From positions 124,001 through 188,000 of the forward strand of contig JANBVI010000076.1 in assembly GCA_024239075.1 (NCBI GenBank): a stretch of DNA of 64,000 nt. The letters are read 5' to 3'. Positions 1-7,847 of this stretch are shown here, piece by piece. The notes below the pieces were generated by a model, which worked only from the letters and a program-made list of their open reading frames with translations, made no database searches and had not been told where the DNA came from. The translations under genes and the position numbers were made by a program. Origin of the DNA: Fischerella sp. CENA71. Its GTDB lineage: Bacteria; Cyanobacteriota; Cyanobacteriia; Cyanobacteriales; Nostocaceae. The stretch's first letter is position 1, and the number at the start of each line of letters is the position of its first letter.

Positions 1-191
1 TGGTAGTTGTAGTTGCTAATTTCTCTGACTACGGTACTCCACCTGGTTCTGAGTACAGAGTACAAAATTGGCCTGCAACCCCATCAGGTAAGCAGTGGAA
101 AGAAATCACTCAAGAACGGATTGTTCCTAGTGATTGGGTTGGTAGAGAAGGTATTTTTCCTTGGGAAGCGAAGGTGTATACCTTAGCGTAA
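1..191 (+). CDS. C-terminal end of GH13 alpha-amylase-family protein (partial)
   Basis: Open frame from base 3 to the TAA at 189-191, cut by the window start; about 62 residues remain. They read as the all-beta C-terminal domain that follows the catalytic barrel in GH13 alpha-amylase or glucan-branching type enzymes: the string VVANFSDYGTPPG is the usual 'V-V-V-x-N-F-S' strand of that domain, and the chain ends in a short strand (WEAKVYTLA). The catalytic part lies outside the window, so the substrate cannot be stated; starch, glycogen or maltodextrin is the family expectation. A stem-loop follows 19 bases after the stop. Confidence 0.7.
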   Translation, partial: VVVVANFSDYGTPPGSEYRVQNWPATPSGKQWKEITQERIVPSDWVGREGIFPWEAKVYTLA

Positions 192-210
192 TCAAGGTAG
201 TGAAAGACAT

Positions 211-242
211 AGATCCCGACTTGTTGAACAAGCCAGGGATCT
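211..242 (+). terminator. Probable terminator of the GH13 gene
   Basis: Stem AGATCCC (211-217) pairs with GGGATCT (236-242), and an inner stem CTTGTT/AACAAG (220-225/227-232) extends it. TTTACTATTT follows. It sits just after the glycosidase stop codon and suits a factor-independent terminator, though the T-tract is interrupted. Confidence 0.6.
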
Positions 243-386
243 TTTACTATTTAAGTAAAACCGCGTAAACTAAGCTGATAAAAACTGTAAAAATTTAAAC
301 GATTTTTTTTATTTTAAAGACATAACTTTACCATTTTAGCTGCCAAATAAATTATCAATGTGAGTGTAATATTTACACGCATAGAA

Positions 387-668
387 ATGGTTAAAAAAAT
401 TTTATTGCCTTTATTAACCACTTTGACACTCATAAGTGTATCTACAATTGCGAAGGCTGATTATTTAGTCAGCAACGGTTCGGGTGGTGATTATAGTTAC
501 GAACTCTGGCAAGATAATACACGGTACTATCTGAAAATCTGGAAACGGGAATTTTATGGTAAAGAAGAAGCTTATACAACTAGCAGCAGCTTTGAGTCTA
601 GTCGGGAAGCATTAGAATATTTTGATTGCTACTATGCTGACAAATCTTTACTAGCTTGCCCAAAATAA
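387..668 (+). CDS. Small secreted protein of unknown function
   Basis: 93 residues from the ATG at 387; an in-frame GTG at 360 would add nine residues but would put a polar stretch before the signal sequence, so 387 is preferred. Residues 1-24 form a classic Sec signal peptide: Lys-Lys, a hydrophobic core (ILLPLLTTLTLI), then a cleavage-like site AKA/DY. The mature part is about 70 residues, rich in Tyr, Ser and charged residues, with two cysteines near the C-terminus (DCYY and LACPK) that could form a disulfide. No family is recognised. It is probably exported to the periplasm or beyond. It stands alone between two terminator-like structures. Confidence 0.6.
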   Translation: MVKKILLPLLTTLTLISVSTIAKADYLVSNGSGGDYSYELWQDNTRYYLKIWKREFYGKEEAYTTSSSFESSREALEYFDCYYADKSLLACPK

Positions 669-673
669 AACCC

Positions 674-706
674 AGAAGCCTAGTTTTTTAAAGAAACCGG
701 GCTTCT
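674..706. repeat. Palindromic repeat after the small secreted gene
   Basis: AGAAGCC at 674-680 is complementary to GGCTTCT at 700-706, with a T-rich 19-base loop that also holds AAGAAACC. Such AGAAACCGGG/AGAAGCC palindromes are dispersed in Nostocales genomes. It may also act as a transcription stop, but no clean T-run follows. Confidence 0.45.
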
Positions 707-774
707 TACAGGGCGGCAAACCTTTATGTAAAATAAAAAGCATGAAAACCCATCTTCCCTAGCCTCAATACACT

Positions 775-1113
775 ATGAAAGCTGAAGCCGAAAATCCCAA
801 CAGACTGACGTGTGAAGTAGAAACTACACTGAAGGTAATCGGTGGACGTTGGAAAGTATTAATTATTAGAGAATTAATGCTGGGGATAAAGCGCTTTGGT
901 GAATTGCAAAGAGCTTTACCAGGAATTACACAAAAAATGCTGACGCAGCAACTGCGAGAAATGGAAGAAGATGGGATTATTCATCGTCAAGTTTATGCAC
1001 AAATTCCGCCAAAAGTAGAATATTCACTCACACCTCTAGGGGAAAGTCTCAAACCAATTCTTTACGCAATGCATGATTGGGCAGTTCAATATTACGACAA
1101 AATAAATAAATAA
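775..1113 (+). CDS. HxlR-family winged-helix transcriptional regulator
   Basis: 112 residues, the normal size for a HxlR/MarR-like DNA-binding protein. The family signature is clear: a conserved cysteine near the N-terminus (Cys13), then GGRWKVLIIREL (23-34) for helix 1, RFGELQRALPGIT (about 40-52) leading into the recognition helix, DGIIHRQVY in the wing, and VEYSLTPLG (81-89) before the C-terminal dimer helix. Family members act as dimers and often control adjacent oxidoreductase or stress genes; the N-terminal cysteine is the redox sensor in HypR and QorR types. No such target is adjacent here, so the regulon is unknown. Confidence 0.9.
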   Translation: MKAEAENPNRLTCEVETTLKVIGGRWKVLIIRELMLGIKRFGELQRALPGITQKMLTQQLREMEEDGIIHRQVYAQIPPKVEYSLTPLGESLKPILYAMHDWAVQYYDKINK

Positions 1114-1194
1114 TAGTTATTGGTATTGGTTGTTGATGATTTGCTTTTTTAGCTATGCTAAAAAATTAGAAAAAAATCTTTGCCCGATTGAACA

Positions 1195-1779
1195 ATGGTT
1201 GCTTTACCTGATCGTATTTTAATGAGCGCAGAGGAATATCTGATTTGGGAATCCACCCAAGAGCAACGCTACGAATATTGGGATGGCGAAGTTATAGCAA
1301 TGAGTGGTGGGACACGCAACCATAATCGGGTTTCTGGAAATTTCTTCAAACTCCTAGATGATGCCTTAGCAGATCACTTTTGTGAAGTATGCATTGTTGA
1401 TGTGAAGGTGCAGGTAGAACCGGGGCTGAAGTATTTTTATCCTGATGTGGTGGTGACTTGCGACGATCGCGATCGCGATCCACAATTGATACAGTTTCCC
1501 TGCTTAATTATCGAAGTGCTATCACCTTCAACAGAAGCAGCTGACCGAGGAAAAAAGTTTGCTGCATATCGTCAATCTCCAACTTTGCAAGAAAATGTCT
1601 TAGTACAAATAGCGCAACCTAGTGTGGAAGTCTCTCGACGCAATCAACAGGGGCAATGGGTTTTGTGGGAGTATAATTTGGGTGACAAATTGCGACTTGA
1701 ATCGGTGAATGTAGAAATAGCGATCGCTGATTTGTACCGACAAGTTCAATTTGAACCCGAAGCGATCGAAAATGAATAG
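1195..1779 (+). CDS. Uma2-family (DUF820) putative restriction endonuclease-like protein
   Basis: 194 residues. This family is greatly expanded in cyanobacteria and has a PD-(D/E)XK nuclease fold. The expected residues are visible: YPDVVV with Asp84, IIEVLSPST with Glu107, and DRGKK with Lys120/121, followed by a conserved YRQSPTLQE segment. The N-terminus has the usual Met-x-x-x-E-Y-L and YWDGEVIAMSGG strings. The biological role of the family is not settled; many members look like mobile or repair-related nucleases. HIP1 copies overlap in tandem inside the gene near 1467 and encode Asp-Arg-Asp-Arg. It is intact, unlike the relic at 34336-34560. Confidence 0.88.
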   Translation: MVALPDRILMSAEEYLIWESTQEQRYEYWDGEVIAMSGGTRNHNRVSGNFFKLLDDALADHFCEVCIVDVKVQVEPGLKYFYPDVVVTCDDRDRDPQLIQFPCLIIEVLSPSTEAADRGKKFAAYRQSPTLQENVLVQIAQPSVEVSRRNQQGQWVLWEYNLGDKLRLESVNVEIAIADLYRQVQFEPEAIENE

Positions 1780-1797
1780 GCGATATAACCACTACCT

Positions 1798-2205
1798 CTA
1801 CTCGTTAGCTTGTAAATAATCTATTGCTGCTTCTAATTTTGATGAATATCTTTCCGCAAATCTTTCAAACCATAATCCCTCCGGTGAGAAAGGATCTAAC
1901 TTAGCCAACCAATCTTTAGCTTGTTGTTTAAAAGCCTCCCTTTGCTTGGCTTTTATTTGTTCTTGCCTAATTTTTTCTTCTTCTAATTCTTGCTGTATTC
2001 TTAATTTTTCTGCTTGCTCTTGTTCTTCAAAATCAGTCTTTACTTCTTCTAAAAGTTTATCTATTAAAGATGCTGATTTTGAATATGATGGAGGAATATT
2101 GGGTGTTGCTGTATTTGCTGTATTTGGTACTTGTTTTGGCTGTTCATTGCTTTGATGCTGATATTCAGCTTGCAGTTCTGCTAACAGCTTATCAATAGAG
2201 TCCAT
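1798..2205 (-). CDS. Slr1339-like salt-stress-associated protein
   Basis: 135 residues. The start MDSIDKLLAELQ and the C-terminal block DPFSPEGLWFERFAERY (about residues 104-120) match the small cyanobacterial family typified by Synechocystis Slr1339, described as a salt-stress protein. Between them lies a charged, Glu/Gln/Lys-rich stretch (about 55-98) with strong coiled-coil character. There is no signal peptide or membrane segment, so it should be cytoplasmic. The molecular function is unknown. It is convergent with the Uma2 gene and upstream of no obvious partner on its own strand; the twin VWA genes lie behind it in the same direction with a 223-base gap. Family recognition is from memory. 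Confidence 0.6.
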   Translation of the reverse strand: MDSIDKLLAELQAEYQHQSNEQPKQVPNTANTATPNIPPSYSKSASLIDKLLEEVKTDFEEQEQAEKLRIQQELEEEKIRQEQIKAKQREAFKQQAKDWLAKLDPFSPEGLWFERFAERYSSKLEAAIDYLQANE

Positions 2206-2428
2206 GATCTTTAACTCCTGATTTACTGCATATCAAAATATTTACTATCTTAATTATTCGCTGTAAAACAATAGTGTAGTGATTCACTTTTAGAGGTTTA
2301 TTTTGTGATTTTTAAAGATTTATAGTTAAGTAACTAAACAAAATTAATTACGCGTTATTTAAGCTCTTTATTATTTCCTATTCCCTGTTCCCTAACCTTC
2401 AGGAAGAAATTTAATTTTGCCTAACTAC

Positions 2429-3049
2429 CTAATCATTAATCGCATTCAGGAGGACTTCAGATAAACTCATGTCTTCCATGTCGTCCATTGTAATCGTGTC
2501 GCAAATATCAAACTTTGCACCAGCAGTTTGTAATTCGTCATCTAATACTTTGAGAAAACGAGTTGCATGAGCATCTTTGCCAACTTGAATAAAAGAAATA
2601 GCTAATTCTTCATCTCTGTCCATACGCCGAGAAGCTTCAATAATTACTTTCATAACAGCTTTACGATCATCTGGTTCACCATCTGTGACAACTAAAATTG
2701 TTTCACCATTTGGTTTAGTTTGACCTGCTGATTTCCGTTCAAAGTAATTATCAATGGCGTGTTTTAATACTGCTGCTAAATCAGTGGTTCCTGCTGGATC
2801 ATTTTCTTGGAATATTTGTGATACTTTACTTGATGTCACATTTTCATAACGTTTAAATCTACCAGAAAATAAATAAATAGTAATACCATCTGGGTCAAAT
2901 TGTTCACATTTACTTGCTAAAGCAAAAGTAGATTCTTGTGCAGCTAGCCATCGACTTCTACCACCTTTTTGATCCGGCGTTGCCATACTGCCACTTTTAT
3001 CAATAATTAAAGTATAGTCACGATTTTCAAGCATTTTTTGATTCTCCAA
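2429..3049 (-). CDS. VWA-domain protein (first of a tandem pair)
   Basis: 206 residues that form little more than one von Willebrand factor A domain. The metal-ion-dependent adhesion site is complete: D17-x-S19-x-S21 (IDKSGSM), Thr88/Thr89 in the second loop (AGTTDL), and Asp123 in VTDGEPDD. No signal peptide, so it is cytosolic. Single-domain VWA proteins of this TerY-like type bind protein partners through the metal. The next gene upstream is a close paralogue (about two-thirds identical by eye), arranged in the same direction 57 bases away, which indicates a tandem duplication and probably co-transcription. No tellurite-resistance genes or MoxR ATPase are adjacent. Confidence 0.85.
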   Translation of the reverse strand: MENQKMLENRDYTLIIDKSGSMATPDQKGGRSRWLAAQESTFALASKCEQFDPDGITIYLFSGRFKRYENVTSSKVSQIFQENDPAGTTDLAAVLKHAIDNYFERKSAGQTKPNGETILVVTDGEPDDRKAVMKVIIEASRRMDRDEELAISFIQVGKDAHATRFLKVLDDELQTAGAKFDICDTITMDDMEDMSLSEVLLNAIND

Positions 3050-3080
3050 TTAGAAGTTAGTTATTGATTGTTAACTCTTG

Positions 3081-3108
3081 ACAAATGACCAATGACGAAT
3101 GACAAATT
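3081..3108. repeat. Heptanucleotide tandem repeat (STRR)
   Basis: Four near-perfect seven-base units of the form ACAAATG/ACCAATG/ACGAATG/ACAAATT lie between the two VWA genes and run into the stop codon of the upstream one. This is the short tandemly repeated repetitive type known from heterocystous cyanobacteria. Confidence 0.75.
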
Positions 3109-3712
3109 AATCAGTTACTGCATTCATTAAAACATCTGCAAGACTCATATCTTCCATGTCATCAAGGGTGATTGTGTCGCAGATATCAAATTTTGCACCG
3201 ACACTTTGCATTTGATCATCTAAAGCTTTCAAAAATTTGGTTGCTTGCGCGTCATTACCTACTTGAATGATGGAAATTCCTAGTTCTTCATCGCGTTCCA
3301 TCTGGCGAGTTGCACTAATGATGACTTCAAAGACAGCTTTGCGATCGTCTGGTTCACCATCGGTGATGACTAAAATTGTTTCGCCATTGGCTTTGGTTTT
3401 TCCTGCTGCTTTGCGTTGAAAGTAATGATTGGTTGCGTCTTGAAGTACACCTGCTAAATTTGTTGTACCAGATGGATCATTTTCTAAAAATATCTGCGCT
3501 ACCTTGGCAGAGGTAACATCGTCGTAGCGCTTAAATCTCCCAGAAAATACGTAAACAGTAATCCCATCTGGATCAAATTGTTCACATTTACGTGCTAAAG
3601 CGAGGGTAGATTCTTGAGCAATTTCCCATCGACTTCTACCACCGACTTGATCGGGAGTTGACATGCTACCGCTTTTATCGATGATTAAGGTGTAGTCGCG
3701 ATCGCTCATCAT
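3107..3712 (-). CDS. VWA-domain protein (second of a tandem pair)
   Basis: 201 residues, paralogue of the downstream VWA gene. The MIDAS motif is D12-x-S14-x-S16, with SGTTNL in loop two and ITDGEPDD in loop three. The residue after the two threonines is Asn here and Asp in the partner, a possible difference in ligand choice. The start at 3712 is preceded by an AAGGAA box. The two proteins may form a heterodimer or compete for the same partner; which partner cannot be read from the neighbourhood. Confidence 0.85.
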   Translation of the reverse strand: MMSDRDYTLIIDKSGSMSTPDQVGGRSRWEIAQESTLALARKCEQFDPDGITVYVFSGRFKRYDDVTSAKVAQIFLENDPSGTTNLAGVLQDATNHYFQRKAAGKTKANGETILVITDGEPDDRKAVFEVIISATRQMERDEELGISIIQVGNDAQATKFLKALDDQMQSVGAKFDICDTITLDDMEDMSLADVLMNAVTD

Positions 3713-3985
3713 AATTCCTTTACTGATTACTCGACGTCTCTAGTCTAGTCTAGGCTTCTTCAGTATTGGTTAGCTATTCAAGCTTCTTTACGAGTTTTGC
3801 TACTCATCTACAACCTTAGCTCATCTGTAAAAGAAGACACGAAGACAATTAGACACACCACACCTTGAATGCATGGATTACTTATTTTGTCAATGCGTAA
3901 GTTCTAATTTATTAGGCGATCTTTTGAACTAATTGAGAACTCCACAAGCTAACATTTGTAAAACCAAGTTTTCACCTTACAATCC

Positions 3986-4693
3986 ATGAGACCTTATCAT
4001 CATATTCCCATTCAAGAGTGTGGCGAACCGCTAGTACCTATTCCCCTAGAAATGTTTGCGGTAGAATCTCCCCATGCTTATGAAAAATTAGGCGCACCTT
4101 ATGGGGAACATTCACCTTATTTTCTTCGCCAAAGTGTTGTTAATAGTTTAATTGCAGCCCAAAATCATTTACAATTGCTGCGTCCTGACTGGCGGATTCA
4201 AATTTTTGATGCTTATCGTCCCGTAGCTGTGCAACAGTTTATGGTAGATTACAGTTTTGCCGAAGCGGTACGAGAAAGAGGACTTGTTGAGGCAAATTTA
4301 TCAGCAACTCAGCGCCAAGAAATTTGGCAAGAAGTTTACAAAATTTGGGCTGAACCTAGTTTTGATATAAACACACCACCACCTCATAGTACTGGTGCTG
4401 CTGTGGATGTAACACTAGTGGATGAAAATGGCGAAATTGTAGATATGGGTTCGCCTATTGATGAAATGTCAGAGCGATCGCTCCCTGATTATTATGCCAA
4501 TAGTGAACAACCACAAGCACAACAATATCACACTCATCGTTTACTACTAAAAGATGTGATGGAAAAAGCTGATTTTAAACGCAATCCCTGCGAATGGTGG
4601 CATTTTTCCCTAGGTGATCAAATGTGGGCTTGGTTGCAAAATCAAGCCGATACAAGTAAAAATTTTATAGCCCGCTACGCGAGGTTAATGTAA
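3986..4693 (+). CDS. ddpX: D-alanyl-D-alanine dipeptidase, VanX/DdpX type (peptidase M15D)
   Basis: 235 residues. The zinc and catalytic residues of VanX are all present with the right spacing: Arg78 in DAYRP (VanX Arg71), His134 and Asp141 in HSTGAAVD (VanX His116/Asp123), Glu203 and His206 in EWWHF (VanX Glu181/His184). The enzyme hydrolyses D-Ala-D-Ala. In non-resistant bacteria it recycles or salvages the cell-wall dipeptide; no vanH/vanA genes are nearby, so glycopeptide resistance is not implied. No convincing signal peptide is seen, so it is probably cytoplasmic. The last residues (IARYARLM) are encoded by a string resembling the dispersed CCCGCTACGCGAG repeat. Confidence 0.9.
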   Translation: MRPYHHIPIQECGEPLVPIPLEMFAVESPHAYEKLGAPYGEHSPYFLRQSVVNSLIAAQNHLQLLRPDWRIQIFDAYRPVAVQQFMVDYSFAEAVRERGLVEANLSATQRQEIWQEVYKIWAEPSFDINTPPPHSTGAAVDVTLVDENGEIVDMGSPIDEMSERSLPDYYANSEQPQAQQYHTHRLLLKDVMEKADFKRNPCEWWHFSLGDQMWAWLQNQADTSKNFIARYARLM

Positions 4694-4698
4694 ATATT

Positions 4699-4742
4699 TA
4701 ATAGTTGATTGTTGGTGCTTCCAAACAACCAACAACCAACAA
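4699..4742. repeat. Hairpin repeat, copy 1, beside tspO-like gene
   Basis: TAGTTGATTGTTGG is followed by TTCCAAACAACCAACAACCAAC; the GTTG/TTGTTGG half pairs with CCAACAA/CAAC. A similar element occurs at 5319-5361, again beside a tspO-like gene, so it may have been copied with that gene. Confidence 0.55.
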
Positions 4743-4745
4743 AAC

Positions 4746-5219
4746 TTACGCATCTTCAGGATTCAACTGAATTAATTCTTCAGTTGTATAAGTTCCAATT
4801 GGACTCCAAACCAAATAAGGAACAAGCAATAAGCTAGCAAGTCGAGAAATAGGTAAAATAGATAACGCTAGCACTATACCCAAAACAAGACCAACTGAAC
4901 CAATAATTTCTCCGGTTCTAAGACTGCGAAACCTCAACATCAAAGGTATGTAAGTGACAGTAATAATTTCCAGCAACAGATAACAACCCATTAATAACCA
5001 GGTTATTAAACTACCTGGATTTTTTTGCCACACAATGCTAGCAGAAGCAGCACCGCTAATAAAAATCGCAGTCCAAATTACAGGTATGAATGGTTCAAAA
5101 ACTAGCCAGCGTGGACGACTTAATTGTGCGAACCATTTCACATCACGTGGTGTAATAAAAAAACTACCAACTGCAACTAAAAAAGTCACAGCCCCAATTA
5201 CCATCCAAGATTGAATCAT
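4746..5219 (-). CDS. TspO/MBR-like membrane protein (copy 1)
   Basis: 157 residues, five predicted membrane helices. Features of the TspO/mitochondrial benzodiazepine receptor fold are visible: an early SRPRW string (about 34-38) after a helix, FEPFIPVIWTAIF at helix two, and aromatic-rich later helices ending in PYLVWSPIGTY. TspO proteins bind tetrapyrroles and influence porphyrin export or degradation and stress responses. The classical family has more tryptophans in helices two and five, so this is a divergent cyanobacterial branch. The next gene, 245 bases upstream on the same strand, is a paralogue. C-terminus: charged tail (EELIQLNPEDA). Confidence 0.72.
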   Translation of the reverse strand: MIQSWMVIGAVTFLVAVGSFFITPRDVKWFAQLSRPRWLVFEPFIPVIWTAIFISGAASASIVWQKNPGSLITWLLMGCYLLLEIITVTYIPLMLRFRSLRTGEIIGSVGLVLGIVLALSILPISRLASLLLVPYLVWSPIGTYTTEELIQLNPEDA

Positions 5220-5318
5220 TTTCGACTCTTCGGTGTGTGTGAGTTTTACACAGCAATTTTGGCAATTTAGGATATAACTTTAATCAGTCATTAGTCATAT
5301 TATTAATTATTAATTGTT

Positions 5319-5361
5319 AATAGTTGATTGTTCTTAGTTCCAAACAACAATCAACAAACTA
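5319..5361. repeat. Hairpin repeat, copy 2, beside second tspO-like gene
   Basis: TAATAGTTGATTGTT then TTCCAAACAACAATCAAC: the same arms as the element at 4699-4742. It lies in the gap between the two tspO-like genes, downstream of the second copy. Confidence 0.5.
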
Positions 5362-5395
5362 GAACTAAGGCAAAAAGACCTCTAAAACTCTTATT

Positions 5396-5427
5396 TCTCC
5401 GTGTACTCTGCGTCCTCTGCGGTTTGT
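5396..5427. repeat. Dispersed ACTCTGCGTCCTCTGCGG repeat
   Basis: TCTCCGTGTACTCTGCG followed by TCCTCTGCGGTTT is a common cyanobacterial dispersed sequence. Its reverse complement form (AACCGCAGAGGCGC then ACACAGAGG) recurs at 26751-26780, upstream of arsS. Confidence 0.5.
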
Positions 5428-5464
5428 TCTTCCGTTAGCTGTGCGTAAATCCTGCAAACAAAAT

Positions 5465-5938
5465 TTATACATCTTGAGGATTAAGGCGTTCCATTGCTTT
5501 AGTTGTATATGTACCAATGGGACTCCATAATAAATAAGGTACAAGTAATAATGTTGCCCAAGCAGAAATAGAAAAAACTGCGATCGCTAAGATCACCCCA
5601 ATTACAAAACCTGTTCCGCCGAGAATCGTACCTACTCTCAAATGACGAGTCCTAAACATTACAGGAGTATAGGCAATAGTAACTATTTCTAAAAGCAAAT
5701 ATAATCCCATTAATAACCAAGTGGTGGTCGTTCCTGGGTTCTTTTCCCAAACAATATAAGCAGACCAAGCACCACAAACAAATATCACAGTCCAAATTAC
5801 AGGAATTGCTGCTTCAAATGTTAGCCATCTTGGTCTTTCTAGACGTTTAAACCATTTGCGATCGCCAGGAGTGATAAAGTTTGCACCTAAAGCAACTAAG
5901 AAAGCAACCCCACCAATTACCATCCAAGATTTAATCAT
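5465..5938 (-). CDS. TspO/MBR-like membrane protein (copy 2)
   Basis: 157 residues, the same length as copy 1 and alignable end to end (start MIKSWMVIGGVAFLVALG against MIQSWMVIGAVTFLVAVG). Five membrane helices, ERPRW loop, PVIWTVIF in helix two, LLWSPIGTYTT in helix five and a charged C-terminal tail. Both copies are intact, so the duplication seems to be kept by selection. Expected ligand is heme or a chlorophyll intermediate from family knowledge; the sequence alone does not show this. Confidence 0.72.
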   Translation of the reverse strand: MIKSWMVIGGVAFLVALGANFITPGDRKWFKRLERPRWLTFEAAIPVIWTVIFVCGAWSAYIVWEKNPGTTTTWLLMGLYLLLEIVTIAYTPVMFRTRHLRVGTILGGTGFVIGVILAIAVFSISAWATLLLVPYLLWSPIGTYTTKAMERLNPQDV

Positions 5939-6073
5939 GCATTATTGCCTCACCCTTTGCGATCTAGTCAGATTTTGTCAATTTGCACGTTTATTAATCA
6001 TCCATCCTTGGTTTGAACAATTGGCAAATCCAAATCTAACATTAGAGATAAAATGCCCAATAATTTCATGATT

Positions 6074-6526
6074 TTACTTAACCAAAGAAGAATCCTTTAA
6101 CTCTTTTGCAACTTCCGACACTCCAGCTTGTGCTTTTGGTTTACGAGTATACCAATATGCCCAGGCAATTAACACTGCTTGAAAAGGCAGTCTTGCTATA
6201 TAAAATAACTGATTATGAGGAATTCCCTCCACTTTAATGTTATGTATAGTCATATAAATATTGGCAGGAAACACAGCAATAAATAGGGCAATTAATCCCC
6301 AGGCTGCGGCTACACTGACAAATGGAATCATTAAACCAATACCACCAAGAATCTCAAAAAAACCACTAATATAAACAGATGCAAATGGTGGAAATGGTGG
6401 TGGAACAATGCGGGCGTATTGCTCAGGTCTGATAAAATGTGTAATTCCAACAATGATAATAGAAAATGCTAGAACACCGCGAAGAATTTCTTTGCGACGA
6501 TGATCTAATTTAGGTAAGAAAGACAT
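6074..6526 (-). CDS. DoxX-family membrane protein
   Basis: About 150 residues from the ATG at 6526; an in-frame GTG at 6538 adds four residues. Four hydrophobic segments, with the DoxX hallmarks GITHFIRPEQYARIVPP after helix one, then FASVYISGFFEILGGIGLMI and a YMTIHNI segment. Family members are inner-membrane proteins linked to quinone-dependent or thiol redox functions in other bacteria; the cyanobacterial role is undefined. The neighbour upstream is an oxidoreductase on the same strand, 72 bases away, so the two may be co-transcribed. Confidence 0.8.
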   Translation of the reverse strand: MSFLPKLDHRRKEILRGVLAFSIIIVGITHFIRPEQYARIVPPPFPPFASVYISGFFEILGGIGLMIPFVSVAAAWGLIALFIAVFPANIYMTIHNIKVEGIPHNQLFYIARLPFQAVLIAWAYWYTRKPKAQAGVSEVAKELKDSSLVK

Positions 6527-6598
6527 AGAAAATATCACAAACGCTAGTCAAATATTAAATATTGATATCTTCTCGTACTTCTATCCTAAGTTAGCTTT

Positions 6599-7735
6599 TC
6601 ATCTCTCTAAAACTTCTTCTAAACTAGGCACATCAACCCAGTTTGATTTCATATTTGACTCATGTGATAAATCCATCAATAATTGAGAATAAACTCCTTC
6701 TCGCAAAGATGGAACAGTTTCTTCTCCTTGATCAATTCCCTGTACCCATTGATCTACAACTCTGAGAAATGCAGAAATACGACCATCGGCGTAATTTTTT
6801 GGAAAAACTAAACGATTAGGAACTTCTATCTCTGTTAATTGTTTACCAGGCTGAGATGTCCAAACACGAAAACCGTGGATATAATCTTTTTGATTCTCGC
6901 TACCTAAAACTAAAGTACCGCGATCGCCATACACTTTCAACCAGTGTGTACGAGATGCATGTACTACCGCACTAATGGAAACTTGACAAGGTGTCCCATC
7001 TGCCAATTCCAGCATCAACATGCAGGTGTCATCGGTATTAACTGGTTTGAATTCACCCGTGTGAACGTCTTGTCTTTGGGGTATGGCTGTACTCAAATGA
7101 GCGCTTAATCTGCGTACAGGCCCAAACAACCAGTTAATATAATCAAAAGTGTGGGAACCTAAAGAACCTAACGCACCGCCACCTTTCTCTTTTTGTGAAT
7201 ACCAGTTCCAAGGACGCCCAGCATCAGCACGTGAAGAACCCAACCAATCAATTCTAATTAAACGTTTATTACCAACATAGCCTTCTGATAAAAGTTCAGC
7301 AAATAATTGCCATCCAGGTACAAACCGGAATTCAAAATCTACAGTAGCAATCACACCTTTTGATTTTGCCAAAAAATAAAGTTCTTTAGCTTCGTCTACA
7401 TTTAGAGTTACAGGTTTTTCTAGTAATACATGTTTTCCAGCTTGCAAAACTTCCTTAGCCATTTCGTAGTGGAGAAACGGCGGTGTCGCGATGCTGACTG
7501 CTTGAACTTCGCTGAGAGAAACAATATCTGTAATAGTATCGCAGGCGTAAGCAATGTTTTGTGATTGGGCTATAGCTTGGGCTTTTTCTAAATCTCGGTG
7601 ATAAACAGCAACGACTTGGGTACGGGGATGAGCCTTCAATGCAGGTATGTGGACTTTTTGACCGAACCCTGTACCGACAACTGCAACACCGATGGGTTGC
7701 TGGTTAGCTGAACTGTAATGGGATGTGGATAACAT
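6599..7735 (-). CDS. Gfo/Idh/MocA-family NAD(P)-dependent oxidoreductase
   Basis: 378 residues. An N-terminal Rossmann domain carries VAVVGTGFGQKVHIPAL (about 18-34) with the GxGxxG turn. The conserved EKPVTLNVDEAKEL segment near residue 106 supplies the lysine used in catalysis by this family. The C-terminal alpha/beta domain includes GGGALGSLGSHTFDYINWL with the conserved histidine. The family oxidises or reduces sugars, inositols and biliverdin-like substrates; this member is closest in feel to generic sugar dehydrogenases, and the substrate cannot be assigned. Cytoplasmic. Downstream lies DoxX on the same strand. Confidence 0.88.
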   Translation of the reverse strand: MLSTSHYSSANQQPIGVAVVGTGFGQKVHIPALKAHPRTQVVAVYHRDLEKAQAIAQSQNIAYACDTITDIVSLSEVQAVSIATPPFLHYEMAKEVLQAGKHVLLEKPVTLNVDEAKELYFLAKSKGVIATVDFEFRFVPGWQLFAELLSEGYVGNKRLIRIDWLGSSRADAGRPWNWYSQKEKGGGALGSLGSHTFDYINWLFGPVRRLSAHLSTAIPQRQDVHTGEFKPVNTDDTCMLMLELADGTPCQVSISAVVHASRTHWLKVYGDRGTLVLGSENQKDYIHGFRVWTSQPGKQLTEIEVPNRLVFPKNYADGRISAFLRVVDQWVQGIDQGEETVPSLREGVYSQLLMDLSHESNMKSNWVDVPSLEEVLER

Positions 7736-7770
7736 AAGTTGATTAAGCTGTCGCTGAGTATAAATAAAAA

Positions 7771-7804
7771 ATGTAGAGACATAAAAAATTTTACATCTCT
7801 ACAT
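7771..7804 (-). terminator. Terminator of the hli gene
   Basis: Perfect nine-base arms ATGTAGAGA (7771-7779) and TCTCTACAT (7796-7804) lie 44 bases past the hli stop. On the minus strand the stem is followed by TTTTTATTTATA. The arms contain TAGAGA, as in other palindromes of this window. Confidence 0.75.
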
Positions 7805-7847
7805 AAGATAGATAAAAAAAGCGTCAGTGATGTGAAGACTTAATTGT

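Noticed and set aside
3986-4693. Part of a vancomycin-resistance cluster
   Set aside because: The dipeptidase is clear, but vanH, vanA and vanRS are absent from the surroundings.
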